Origin: Maniola hyperantus
Lineage: Eukaryota > Arthropoda > Insecta > Lepidoptera > Nymphalidae
DNA length: 64,000 nucleotides
NCBI RefSeq assembly: GCF_902806685.2
Contig: NC_048545.1
Coordinates: 12,832,926 to 12,896,925 of the forward strand
Direction: 5' to 3'
The notes below the pieces were generated by a model. It made no database searches. It saw only the letters and a program-made list of their open reading frames with translations, and was not told the DNA's origin. The translations under genes were made by a program, and so were the position numbers. Below are positions 36,701 to 47,300 of the stretch, piece by piece. The number at the start of each line of letters is the position of its first letter. Within the stretch, counting starts at the first letter, position 1.

Positions 36701-39700
36701 CTCAGTTCACTTGCGCAGCAGTGGACTGCGTGGACGCCGAGGGCTTTGAGGATTGCGTACGAACATACGAGGTTGACGCTTGCTGCAGTAGCGGGACTGT
36801 TTGTGGTAACTATTGTAACGAATAAGGGTGCCTGTCTACTGAAGCGGAGCGGAACGGAGATGTATATAGTTGACCAATTAGAGTTTTGTCAGGTGATGGA
36901 ATAAAATTATCACGTTATTTACCGACAATCCGATTGGTCTGCTCAACACATCTCCGCTCCTCTCCGCTTCAGTAGACAAGCACCCTAAGGCTGAGATCTA
37001 TATAGCATACTTTAACTTTGCTCAGACCTAAGTTTCAGATAAAATGAGAATGGTTTATGCGAGCGATATAACGCTGTCTCGTTTTAACAGTGTCTTAAGT
37101 CTAAGCAAAGTCAAAGTGCACTCTATAAATCTCAACCTAAGAACAAGGGCTTGGGACCGGTTTTAGATAGATTAGATAAGTACTACTAAGTACTTATGAT
37201 ACAAAAAAGCATGCAATTTTTGTCATCGGAACATAACCTAGATGTAAAAACTAAAAACTAATGTTAATGAATTTAATTTATAAATTACTAGATGATGCCT
37301 GCGACTTCGTCCGCGGGTTTTAAAAAATCCTGTGGAAACTCTTTGAATTTCCGAGATCAAAGTAACCTATGTCCTTCCCCGGGATGTAAGCTATCTCTGT
37401 AACAAATTTCTTCAAAATCGGTTAAACGGACGAGCCGTGAAAAGCTAGCAAACCGACAGACAGACACTTTCGCATTTAATATTTATCATATTAGTATGGA
37501 TATGGATGGATGAAATTTCAATCTTTTTTTACTACACTTGATTTGAAAATTAAAAAGAAAACCACTATTATTTCAAGTTTTAAGTGTTCACTTCTATCGG
37601 CACTCCTCACTGCCTGTCAATTTTTTCATTACTCCGCGACAAGTTGAGATGGCAATCAGGGTATGAGGTGGGGGGACGCCCCGCACACCCGCTCTTCACC
37701 CACGCTCGCCCGCACCGGGTTAGCGCGGGGGCTGTGCGGGTGTTGCCATCTCAACCTGTCGCGTACTATACTTTAGTAATTTGACTAGCTAACACTATAC
37801 ATGATTTGCCTAATAATTTAAGTTACCCACCAATTTCTAAAATCTGTACAAAGGAAATGTGTTTCATAGCTCTAATATGAGTTATACTTGTAGTAAAACC
37901 CACTTCCTTCTTCCAGCCTTATGACAACCACCCTTTGATGAGAACAATGGCCTATTTCCTTAGCGCTTAGTGATTTGTGTCATACCGATCAGTGTAAATG
38001 ATCTATTGTTTGTTCCTTATCGTATCTTTTTATCTTTGTATGCAACACAGGTAATTCAAAATACAAACAACATTACTGACACACTCGATCAATCGAATTA
38101 TTCATGCTATGTGGCGTCTACTCAAGATTCGTGTCAGAAAACGTGTTCAAAAAATTTAGTTTCTCTACTAATCTAGCGCCTACTTAATGAGTAGGTATTG
38201 TAGGTGCTAGAGAATAAAATAGGTAATAAATAAATTCTAAGTTAATAAAACGAAAACAATCCCGTTTAGAAGAGAAGAGGAATTCAGTAAACTACTTTAA
38301 TTCTTACCTAAGCTACATTTAAATAGGTACATTGATATTTATGTAGCTTATGCATTGATATTTATGTAGCTTATACATTGATATTTATGTAGCTTATACA
38401 TTGATATTTATGTAGCTTAGGTAGGAAGTAAGTAGGTATCTAGGTATTGGCACTGCGACGATCTCTAAGTTAAGTTCATGGGTGGTGGTAATCAGACGCC
38501 AAGACGAGCCAAACTACTGGACTGGACAAACTAAAGGACGGGGCACTACGTAGCTTTTCTCGAAGCGTTTCGTCGTATTTTCGAGTCATTTTGACAACAA
38601 GTAGCCCGTAGGTACCCGTATGCTCCGTATTAGGTAATTAAATTAAAAATAATTTCAGGAAAAGACGCGATCGCCAGTTTGAAGACCTGCGAAGTTGACG
38701 GCGTGATATACAAAGAGGGCCAGATCATTGAGCCAGCCAATACGCAGAAGACCTGCGTGTGTACTGCACAGTGGAACGGGCGATATGACGATCCCACCAG
38801 TTGCCGGGACCTCGACTGTGCCGTGGAGATCCACTACCAGGACATGATATTCAGCAAATGTGCTCCAGTTTACTTTGGGAATCAGATGGGCTGTCCAATA
38901 TCGTTTGTGTGTCGTAAGTATATCTAAATATATAAAAGGATTGACTGACTGACTGATCTATCAACGTACAGCTCAAACTACTGGAAGGATCGGGCTGGAA
39001 TTTGACATGCAGATAGCTATTATGACGTAGGCATCCGCTAAGAAAGGATTTTTGATAATTCAACCCCTAAAGGGGTGAAATTGGGGTTTGAAATTTGTGT
39101 AGTCCACGCGGACGAAGTTGCGAGCATAAGCTAGTTTCCAATAAATTTGCTCGTAAAGTGACTGGTATCAAAATAATTATAAACTAGACTCTTACCACCT
39201 ACAACGCCGTGCGGTAATATTTTAAATGCATTGATGTATAAATGACCACCAAATAGAACAGCTGTTTCGAGGCCGCCATCTTATATCGAGGTGTTAAAGT
39301 AACAAGCAGTTAGTGTAGATGCCATCTATGGTATAGTATCTTAGTCAGATTATAGCCTTTTTAACTAAAATTTGTCTTTAATATGAGTTATCATGATCAA
39401 ACCATCGCTGGCTCACCATATATTACACACTATATACCAGAGAGGCTCACTACAGAGCGCGTCTACCACGCTGGACAAGTGAGGATAGGTGGATTTCCAG
39501 ACTTCACACACCTTTGAGAACATGATGGAGAACTCTCAGGCATGCAGGCATTTCCTCACGATGTTTTTCTTTACTGTTAAAGTGATATTTAAAACGAAAA
39601 GTTAAAGATGCGTGCCCAGGATCGAAGCCACGACCTTAGATTAGCAGGCGGACATTCTTACCACTAGGCTATCACATATTATTATGAGTAATTATACTTA

Positions 39701-40046
39701 ACTGGTGTAGAAATAGTGGTTTCTGATACTTGCAGATTTTCTATGCATTTTGGTTCGCCGAATATACATACAATGTCATGAATTCAATTATCCTTATCTA
39801 GGCAATTTTACAGATAGGTTGCACTAACTTTTCTTATTTTGATAATAAAATGCCTTTTATGCAGCGACCGAAAAAACAAAAGTAATCCGAGGGCAGAACG
39901 CACGCGGCGTCACCGCTCAGTGCTTTTACGGCAACATGACTGTGAACGTCGGAGACCAGGTCACCGTGGAGGAGAAGTGCACCAAGTGCGTGTGCGATGT
40001 GCCGCCCTACGTGTCTTGTACTCTGAAGAACTCGTGCGACGATTAA
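30758..40046 (+). CDS. Secreted Cys-rich protein with VWC-like repeats
   Basis: Exons are 30758-30788, 33491-33659, 36603-36805, 38659-38913 and 39865-40046; phases agree at each GT-AG junction and give 279 residues. Residues 1-17 (MKSVIYLVMLFLRTAYA) are a clear signal peptide split across the first intron. The rest holds about 30 Cys. Residues 22-134 form a first Cys-rich block (ECVMVGFYLELGC, NPCTKNCGCSINYNGVPQFTC, DACCSSGTVCG). Residues 145-218 start KTCEVDGVIYKEGQ and contain TCVCTAQWNG, and residues 235-277 contain QCFYGNMTVNVGDQ and KCTKCVCDVPPYVSC. The Cys-x-x-Gly...Gly then Cys-x-x-Cys-x-Cys spacing is VWC-like, so an extracellular, disulfide-rich protein is expected. I do not recognise a named gene. 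Exon 3 can also be read through its donor to a stop at 36825. Confidence 0.83.
31571..31898. repeat. Tandem pair of identical 164-bp hairpin elements
   Basis: Two copies start at 31571 and 31735 with no difference that I can see. Each has GTACACAATCTCTAAACTAA at the left, mirrored by TTTAGTTTAGAGATTGTGTAC at the right. A diverged single copy is at 23530-23637. The pair lies in the first intron of the VWC-like gene. Confidence 0.9.
32860..33150 (-). mobile_element. RTE-like LINE ORF C-terminal fragment
   Basis: The plus strand runs ATAGACATCCACAGATGGAC, then ACTTCCACACGCCACGGTC and GATGTCGTTTGTC. It is the same 3' end family as 20195-20372, somewhat longer and broken by small changes. It is in the first intron of the VWC-like gene. 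Confidence 0.6.
33668..33823. mobile_element. Hairpin MITE, copy 1, next to the exon 2 donor
   Basis: CTAAGGCTGAGATCTATAGA is mirrored by CTCTATAAATTTCTCCCTAAG. It starts only 8 bases after the last base of exon 2 of the VWC-like gene. Confidence 0.8.
33850..34073 (+). mobile_element. Helitron-like non-autonomous element
   Basis: AATGCGAAAGTGTGTTTGTT, TTTTTATCCCGGAAAATC and GACGAAGTCGCGGGCATCAG then CTAGT mark a complete copy in the VWC-like gene intron. Confidence 0.75.
34498..34933. mobile_element. Dispersed repeat of the CCGGCCAAGTGCGAGTC / GGGTTCCGT family
   Basis: ACCGGCCAAGTGCGAGTCAG and GAGGGTTCCGTACT open it, and ACAGACAGACAGACAGACAA with GGGTTCCGTTTTTCC closes it. Related pieces are at 20985-21350 and 53955-54008. 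The family is very common in Lepidoptera introns. Confidence 0.7.
35388..35404. repeat. Left target-site duplication of the R1-clade LINE
   Basis: The 17-base AGGTACGGTTACCGTCA is repeated exactly at 36182-36198, on the other side of the poly-A tail. Confidence 0.92.
35405..36181 (+). mobile_element. 5'-truncated R1-clade LINE (C-terminal ORF2, 3' UTR, poly-A)
   Basis: The open frame from 35405 to 35872 encodes the C-terminal tail of an R1-like ORF2. It carries GHGCFGRYLCKIAG and the zinc-knuckle-like CHECG...HTLAECPAW (C-x2-C-x8-H-x4-C) and ends in a basic RRRRVGRRR stretch. A 3' UTR of about 290 bases and a run of 17 A follow. The copy is bounded by a perfect 17-bp target-site duplication, AGGTACGGTTACCGTCA, at 35388-35404 and 36182-36198. 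The intact frame and identical duplication suggest a fairly recent insertion. It sits in sense orientation in the intron between exons 2 and 3 of the VWC-like gene. Confidence 0.9.
36257..36450 (+). mobile_element. tRNA-derived SINE, diverged and 3'-truncated
   Basis: The head TTATAGCCTTGTAGTTAAGA and GGGGGTTCGATTTTGTGCAC leads into AACTTTTCGGAGTTACATG and a decayed body. It lies between the R1 copy and exon 3 of the VWC-like gene. Confidence 0.7.
36826..36985. mobile_element. MITE with TAA target duplication beside a VWC-gene splice donor
   Basis: GGGTGCCTGTCTACTGAAGC at the left is mirrored by GCTTCAGTAGACAAGCACCC at the right (Lepidoptera MITE type). TAA flanks both ends (36823-36825 and 36986-36988). 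The left TAA is also the stop codon reached if exon 3 of the VWC-like gene is not spliced. Confidence 0.85.
36985..37141. mobile_element. Hairpin MITE, copy 2
   Basis: CTAAGGCTGAGATCTATATA is mirrored by CTCTATAAATCTCAACCTAAG, with GTCTAAGCAAAGTCAAAGTG inside. It adjoins the TAA-flanked MITE directly. It is the same family as 33668-33823. Confidence 0.8.
37290..37500 (-). mobile_element. Helitron-like non-autonomous element
   Basis: ACTAGATGATGCCTGCGACT starts it; AGCAAACCGACAGACAGACA and TTTCGCATTTAAT end it. It lies in the VWC-like gene intron before exon 4. Confidence 0.7.
37634..37766. mobile_element. GC-rich foldback MITE
   Basis: CGCGACAAGTTGAGATGGCA at the left is mirrored by GCCATCTCAACCTGTCGCG at the right. 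The core has CCCGCACACCCGC and GCGGGGGCTGTGCGGGTG. It belongs to the same family as the palindrome core at 16.9 kb and the copy at 41.4 kb. It lies in the VWC-like gene intron before exon 4. Confidence 0.85.
38330..38421 (+). repeat. 23-bp tandem repeat, four units
   Basis: CATTGATATTTATGTAGCTT plus a variable AT(G/A) repeats four times with only one or two changes. It is in the VWC-like gene intron about 240 bases before exon 4. Confidence 0.9.
38925..39136 (+). mobile_element. Helitron-like element, (GACT)n-headed subfamily
   Basis: ATATAAAAGGATTGACTGAC opens it and CACGCGGACGAAGTTGCGAG then CATAAGCTAGT closes it. It begins 12 bases after the exon 4 end of the VWC-like gene. Confidence 0.75.
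39388..39684 (-). mobile_element. tRNA-derived SINE with internal insertion
   Basis: TATCATGATCAAACCATCGC through ACCACTAGGCTATCACAT is the complete family read backwards. A short extra stretch (CCATATATTACACACTATAT) follows CTGGCTCA, and part of the body is missing. It lies in the last intron of the VWC-like gene. Confidence 0.75.
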
Positions 40047-40333
40047 GAGCTTCCACAATAGTTAAACGTCTTATACAGCATATTGCGATCAAACAGTCAA
40101 ACAGACGAAGGAAGCTGCTGAATGCAGCAGCTCCCTTCGTCCCTGCTCTTCGTCTGTCGATCCCGCTGGATTTTAGTCTGCTCCCTAACCATCTAACACA
40201 TCACATTTTTATTTGGTCCCTGTTACTTACTCATAGTTACAGGTTCAATTTCGGTAAAAAAAGTTCGGCATCCAAATTTCTCAGTGCGATTCAATGCAGA
40301 CGTTTCAATTACTTATCATACCGTAGATAGAGT

Positions 40334-40339
40334 AATAAA
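40334..40339 (+). terminator. Polyadenylation signal of the VWC-like gene
   Basis: AATAAA lies about 290 bases after the stop codon at 40044-40046. It is the first such hexamer after the gene. Confidence 0.45.
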
Positions 40340-41336
40340 GCTAGATAAATGAACGTTTGCTTTCTCATTCACACTGAAAAGAGAGCACAGATAAAGTTAC
40401 TAATGTGATAAACAGAGACGCAGCTAACCTATCTATTTTTTGTCCTTATCGTGTAACCGATTTTTTCAAGAAACAACAACAACAACAAGGAATACAACTT
40501 TTGTTGCAAAACAAACTTTGAGAATTCGTGGCGTCATTGTATTTCTCATTAGTTATTTACTTGTTTTCACATAAAAAACATTTAATACAAATATTGTTGA
40601 TCGGTTAATACAAATATTGACTACTAAACCATGGTAATAATTGTCGTATTATTCATCGTTACGTCGTGCTATCGCTGTCTCATACGCGGTTACACAGTAC
40701 TTTAATCTAGCTTTTTTATTCATCCAAGTTTTTTACTCAATCTACGTATCATACACAACGCAACGTTTAACGAGAAAGGATTTGTATATTATGTACCTAA
40801 GTATTGTAAATTGTAATAGGTACCTATAGCTACCAGTGCGAAGCCGGGCAGGTCAACTAGTTAAATAATAAAACAAGTGAGTTTCGAATAAAATAAAATC
40901 TCTAATATTCTGTTTCATATTATTTTACATTATTTTATTAGAATGTAAAGAGGTACAAAGTTTATTATTTTAATTACTTATTCTTACAAAAGTATCTTAT
41001 TATCTACGTTTTTGGCGAGGCATAAGACTTACTTAATTAGGTATAAAATTAGAGAAATTCACAATTATGTACATAGCACCACAGCCTTATAGGATCTTTG
41101 TAAACTATTCTACAATTACGTTGTGACGACTTAATACAATTTATACAAAGTTAAGTACTTACTAAGTACAAGGTAAAATTTAAGTAAAAAAATATAATAA
41201 AATTTAATACAATGAACACGTTTTTTACTAACCTTCTTAAATTTAACTACGAGTATTTGGAACAATAATTATAAGTTAAATTTAATATTGATTTAAAATA
41301 ATCTAAAACTAAGAAAATGCTAACTGTGGTAGTCTT

Positions 41337-41342
41337 TTTATT
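41337..41342 (-). terminator. Candidate polyadenylation signal of the procollagen gene
   Basis: This is an AATAAA hexamer on the minus strand about 0.4 kb after the stop codon. If it is used, the 3' UTR contains the GC-rich foldback element at 41429-41558. An AATAAA that overlaps the stop codon is too early to be useful. Confidence 0.3.
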
Positions 41343-41428
41343 AGTACAAATAAGTATAAAAGTATGAAGATATGCATTTTGGAAAATCATTCTCAGCTAT
41401 AGTACCGACGCGCGGCTCGAGTTGGCAT

Positions 41429-41558
41429 GACAGGTCGAGATGGGGTATAAGGCGGGGGTCGCCCCGCACACCCGCACGTCACCCTACCGGGTTAGCGCGG
41501 GAGCTGTGCGGGTGTGCGGGACATCCCCACCCCGATTGCCACCTCGATCTGCCGCGTA
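41429..41558. mobile_element. GC-rich foldback MITE
   Basis: GACAGGTCGAGATGGGG is mirrored by CACCTCGATCTGCCGCG, with the shared core CCGGGTTAGCGCGGGAGCTG. It lies just beyond the procollagen stop codon and may be within its 3' UTR. Confidence 0.8.
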
Positions 41559-41750
41559 GGTACTATACCTAGGTACTACAGCTAAATACTGATATATCAT
41601 TTTCAGTGGTCAACTGAATATTAAGGGGCACTTAAATTTTAAGATTTTAAGACTCGAGGACATAGGGAATAGAAATTATGATTGTCCAGAAGTTACCATA
41701 ATATGAATCAGTGTAGTAGTTCTTAACAAACCATTTAAAAGCTTTTCTCT

Positions 41751-44325
41751 TTATTTAAAGCAGGCAAGTCCAAGTTCAACCTTGAACATCTGTTGTGGTC
41801 TTCCAACGTCCCTCACGGCTACATCCAGGAGTGGAAGTCTACCAGGCTTTTCTGTTTCGTACTGTACTATCGTTTTCGCCCATTCTTGTTTTTTGTACTG
41901 AAACATACCCGTCGAATTGAGAACTTCTTTAAACTTTGTAATAAAGTTCTTTGATAGGTGTGCCAATTTCCATTAGGTAGTTCAAAATATTTATTCAAAA
42001 AATTCCTACCAATATGTAGGTATTTTTTGAGATTTAGAGGTCGATAGTAGTTATTTTTGCAGAATGACATTGTTTGGAGCATGCCTGCGGGCACAGTGTG
42101 AAAAATTTCTTGACGTTCAAACCGATTCTCTTTTCAAAATCGTTTTCGTTCTTGATTTCGGTGGAAATTATCGCAGTTTTCCGATTTAAGAAAATTCCCT
42201 TTTTTGAAAGGAAACGACTTTGGAAGTTGAAAATCTGAAGGAAAATTCTTCAGTGCATTGATTAAATAAATTCGAGTTTAATGTGAAGGGAATGCTCCTT
42301 CAACAGTAGAGTGAAATATTATGCTGCATGCAATATTAGTAGATATTATAGAGCCGTCAAAATAAGTTACACGTTTAGTTGAATGAGGTTTAGAACATTA
42401 CAGAAATCAGTTAAAGGTTGGTGCGTCAGGTATAGAAGAATATAATGAAACATGTGACACAAAATTTCTTACCTGACACTCATCCAATATAGCCTTATAT
42501 CTCAGTCTGTTGTTAGCTTTGGGTAAGATCTCCGCATCAGTATAAGCAAGCAACTTGACTCCATGCTTGTGATTCCTGGTCGCAGGGTCGTAGTAACCAA
42601 CCATGTTGCGACAATGTAGAGTTACGTTCTGTGTCGCCTTCACGGATAGAAGTTGGAGGTAGGTAAGCTGACTGTGATCTGCTTTGTAGGAGATCTATGA
42701 AGAATAGTAATAGATGCTTCAGTTTCATCATCTTAAAATCGTACCTACCTAAATAGTACCTACTACAAGTTTAAATATAGGAGAGCGGATAGATGAGGAA
42801 GGTGGGCGCATTCAGCAGTAGACGCATGCGGGCTAATGTTTTTTTAAAGAATATTAGACATGTTAATTATGACCAATATTACCCCTTTCCCTCCAACTCA
42901 GCGTAACACTTGTGCTAGGAGTAGGTACGACAATAGTGCTAGGAGTAGGTAAGGTTTGAACCTCCGACCTTTCAGAATTCAGTCCGCTCCTATTGAGGCT
43001 ATTATTGGATTGGATTGGATTGAATTGGAAGTGTGACGTCAAGTGCATCGCTTTTGCAGGGAGTGTGCGATTGTGCGGATATAGCGAAACCAAAATTTGT
43101 TTGCATGCATGTCTCGCAGTAAAACGCACTGTGACTTGTTTTAATGTATACGTATTATAGCTCTCTCCATCGCCCGCTGAGTGACTCTGAGCCCATGGTT
43201 AGGGACCATGACTCGAATCCATAATATATTATATTAACCAGTAGGTAGATATTTTATCTAGCACACATTGTGGAAAAATATCAGCTACAGCAACAAAAGA
43301 AAAAATATAGAAGAATAGAGAATAAAGAAGACATACGCGAACCTAAAGAAGGAATGTCCTTCTGCTGTGACTAGACACATACCGTAAATCCGTTTTCAAC
43401 TTCGCTAAGCCAAGCCTCGTTCCTACCGGTGTGAGTTAACTCCTCTGACATCATTGGCTTAGGGAAGATACAACTAGAACCAGTCGGCATATCACAATGC
43501 ACCAGTATCGCGTCTTTCATATCTCCACCATTAGGATCTATCCAGTACTGACCTGGATTTGGAAAAAGTCTAAAATTATCCTCGAATCGTTCCTAAGATT
43601 CACTGATAGCCTAGATTACATTAGGAGTTAAAGTATTCAGTCTTATTGGTAATTTATGGTCATTGAGTTGGTACTCTAAATTTATTTTCCTTCATCTACA
43701 TTTTAGGTAGTAAAAATAATTAAAATCGAAAAGTACAACAAACTTTTCTAATAAAAGTGAAATTTCAGTCTTAACAGTGGCGCGTGCGCGAACTGACTCC
43801 CTTGACAAAGGACCCTGGATGGGTTTGAAACTAGTCAGGCTAACGTCGACTAAATATGTGAGTATAGCCGTTGAGAGATATTATATAAAATGAAATTTAA
43901 TAAATAGATTAATGACAATTTTTACTAATTATTAGTCAAATATCTTTCTAATAGCTCTCTTTAAAACTATTATCTACTGGTTCGGAGCGCTCTTCCTATC
44001 GAGGTAAAATTAAAAAGGAACTCAAATACCTACATATTTTACTTTACACGTAATAGGTTCTTAATATTTTAAAGCCATCTTAGCAAGATCATAGTAAACT
44101 TACCACTTTCATATTCAGGATGATGATATAAAATATCACCACATGTCTTAGCAGGAGCGTCCTTAGAACCGTCAGGTTTTAAGAATTTGTCAAGAGACAC
44201 TTTGAGCCTTTCGTAAGCCTTCATCACGATGCTCTTCTTTTCTGCTGCTGTCATATCATCTTTGAAGAATCTTGGAGGCAATATGTTTGGATCATCGCCT
44301 AACGGATCTGGGCCTTTGAAGGAAC
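41751..44325 (-). CDS. Procollagen C-telopeptide end and COLFI C-propeptide (exons 20-23)
   Basis: Four exons encode the fibrillar collagen C-terminal domain, which selects chains and starts trimer folding in the ER. Landmarks are KTCGDILYHHPEY, the calcium-site-like WIDPNGGDMKDA, HCDMPTGSSC, a Trp in EAWLSEVENGF, TLHCRN, a DECQ at an exon end, EWAKTIVQYET, and the final GRLPLLDVAVRDVG...LACFK. This domain has six Cys in all. By alignment to the vertebrate pattern of eight, they are C1, C4, C5, C6, C7 and C8; C2 is Tyr and C3 is Asp. The acidic stretch upstream (FFKDDM or LGDDP) is a plausible place for tolloid-type cleavage, but that is inference. Confidence 0.92.
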
Positions 44326-47300
44326 CTGGAGAAAATAAAAAAGTATTTAAAAAATAAGTACCTACTTAACGTCGTTTCCCATTTTCCTAATCTAGAATCT
44401 AGATCACTCTCAGTTCTTAGGACTAAACTTCTGATTTTGACCAACACACTTGTTATCACTTATATCATGGAACTCCAATAGCACTGACAGTAGGATGCAT
44501 TGCAGCTGTCAGCTACTATGACTGCTAGGACATGTTACTTTAAAGGTTCATCATAAGATGTTGATAAAAACCAGTCTCAGAGGGCGAAAAAGCCGCTAAA
44601 ACGACCTTTATAGTTAGGTCACCCTGTCGTATTGAAAAAAGTAAATGGTACCTTGTTGAAGCATAGCAGCAATGGCAGCAGCGTCGTAAGCCAGGCCTTC
44701 TCCCGCTGGACCGGGAGGTCCTGGAGGGCCTGCCGGTCCTGGGGCACCGTGGCGGCCTGGTTCACCCGAGGCTCCACGGCCACCGGGTGGACCCGCTGGA
44801 CCTTGTGGGCCAATGGTTCCGTCTCGACCAGGTGAACCTATGACGAATATATAATTGTAAATCAGTTGCCATACCAGGTCGTTTAATAAAGGACCAAGTA
44901 TTGCCTACACATTTTGTGATGAAAATTTATTTGTGAAATTTTATTTCTGTTCCGTTAAGTAGAATAATAATTAATAACGATGTCACCAACAAAACTGTTC
45001 ATTAAAAATGTCATTCTTACCTCTCGGCCCAGCGTCACCATCTTTTCCCGGTGGACCCATGGGTCCTGGTAATCCTCTGTCACCAACTCTACCCGGAGCA
45101 CCAACCATGCCTGGCAATCCAGGCAATCCAGCATGACCCTTGGCTCCATCAGCCCCAGATTCACCGCGTTCTCCCTTTATACCGTCCATGCCAGGAGGAC
45201 CTTGCTTTCCTGCGGGACCCTGTCGGCCTTCAACGCCGGGTGGTCCAGATTCACCTCTTGGCCCTCTTTCTCCAGTGGGTCCGGGTGGACCTGATGATCC
45301 AGGAGGTCCCTGAAATTATATAGCTTTCACCCACAACTTCATCGTGCATGGAATTTCTGTCCGTTTCTCAATGTCTATGACCGAAAAATGTATGCTATCT
45401 CCGAATCTTTCATCAATGGTATGCACATATAATATTAGTGTGAAGTTCTTGAAAAAATAGGATATAATGTAGCTTTTCTAAAATAAGAGTAAATACTTTT
45501 TATTCGCCAAATACTTTTGTAAAAATCTAAATCTTAGCTTCTATATATGCTCACCTGTATTCCTGGAGGTCCTGAAGGACCAGACTGCCCAGGTTGTCCA
45601 ACCGGCCCCTTATCTCCTGGTCTGCCAGATATGCCAGGCTGGCCTATCTTACCCGGGCGGCCTTCTGGCCCTGGTTCACCCATTTGACCAGGAGGCCCTT
45701 GTGGTCCAGGAGGTCCAATAAGTCCAGGTGTTCCATCTGCACCTGGTTTGCCCGGGACACCATTTTCACCCTGTATAAATTTTTGGCATGCGAATTACCT
45801 TTTTAAATATCATTATAGACGTTTCGTGTCCAAATCCAAAATTGTTTAGAATATGGTAGACCAATGTGCCTGGAAGCATTTTTAGTTAAAATAGTGATGA
45901 TATATCAGCAACCTAGTATCAGTTAGATTTTTGTGCCAATAGCTTAGTTGATCTGTGATCTGATAAAACTGATGAATTATTCAAACAAACTCATATTAAT
46001 CGAACTTAAACCCAAATAATTTATTTAGATTGGGTATTACTGTATACACTTTCTGTTTTTCACTTGCTGAATTTGCAATACAATGATGTAGTGGTGATAA
46101 ATAATACGTAAACTTGAAGCTTAAGCTACGAGGGTTCCAAACGCGCCCAGGTTTGAGTAGAACCCACAACAAACTCAGCAAAGTATTATTTTTTAATCAA
46201 AAAAGAAGTCAAAAGAAATTAAATAATATGTAATCATCTCTTCAAAGAAAAAATTACCTGCACGCCTCTCGGTCCCTGAGCTCCAGGGGCACCAACTAAC
46301 CCTGGCATACCACTTGGCCCTCTTTCTCCAGCTGGCCCTGGTGTACCAGGTGGTCCTTGAGGTCCAACATCTCCCTCACTGCCTCTTTCACCCTTTACTC
46401 CCTCTGGCCCAGGAGGTCCAGTCAAACCTTGCAGACCAGAAGGACCAGGCCTTCCTGCGTCACCCGTAGCTCCTTTAGCGCCAGGAATACCGGGTGTTCC
46501 AGCTTGACCGGGGCTTCCTTGCGGGCCCTATTAACATAAATATTAAATTGATTATTATTTACATCAAGCAATATATTATATATTTAATAGCAAAATATTT
46601 TATCTTTCTTTGTTTTTTCGCTTAAAAGAGTATTCTAAGATTTCGGTACATTTTGATGATGATTAATAACAGAATGTTAGAGAATACGTTATACTTGTAC
46701 CTAAGATAGAATAGTATTACTTACTGGTGGTCCCAAATCTCCTGGACGTCCTGCTAATCCCATGCGTCCAATGTCACCTTTAAGTCCTTGTTCACCTCTA
46801 GCACCTTTAGCGCCTGCTTGTCCTTGTAATCCTCGCTGGCCTGGTTCTCCCGCGATACCTTGCAACAAATTTTTTTTACTGTAGTACCTTATACGCTTTA
46901 TAGGGTAAGTACGTCAAGTCAAATAATTTAATCAAAATAGGTAACGAAATATATTCCGTCAGGTCAGAACCGCACAGAGTCACTATGTCAGGAACATGGT
47001 AGGACCACAAATATCCTATTCTGTTTGAGCAGATACGTGCACTGACATGCATGAATGAACGATAAGACATAATATTATCATGTGTCGGTATTTACCCAAT
47101 AATATTTTTTCGGTGATCACGATTTGGTTGCGCCGTAATACTGCAGGCTTCTATGTACTTAGATAGAGTTTACACTAGGAATATTCGTGTTAAAATTGAT
47201 CCCTGGGATAGTTAGAAAAATTGGAAGTATGTACCTGGACTACCCGGCGTTCCTTGCTGTCCTTTAGCCCCAGCATAACCTCTATCGCCTTTCAGCCCCG

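Noticed and set aside
45051..45323. Plus-strand frames opposite the collagen helix
   Set aside because: Pro/Gly codon bias on the minus strand makes the complementary strand open; the same holds for 47319-47504, 48340-48654 and 50595-50805.
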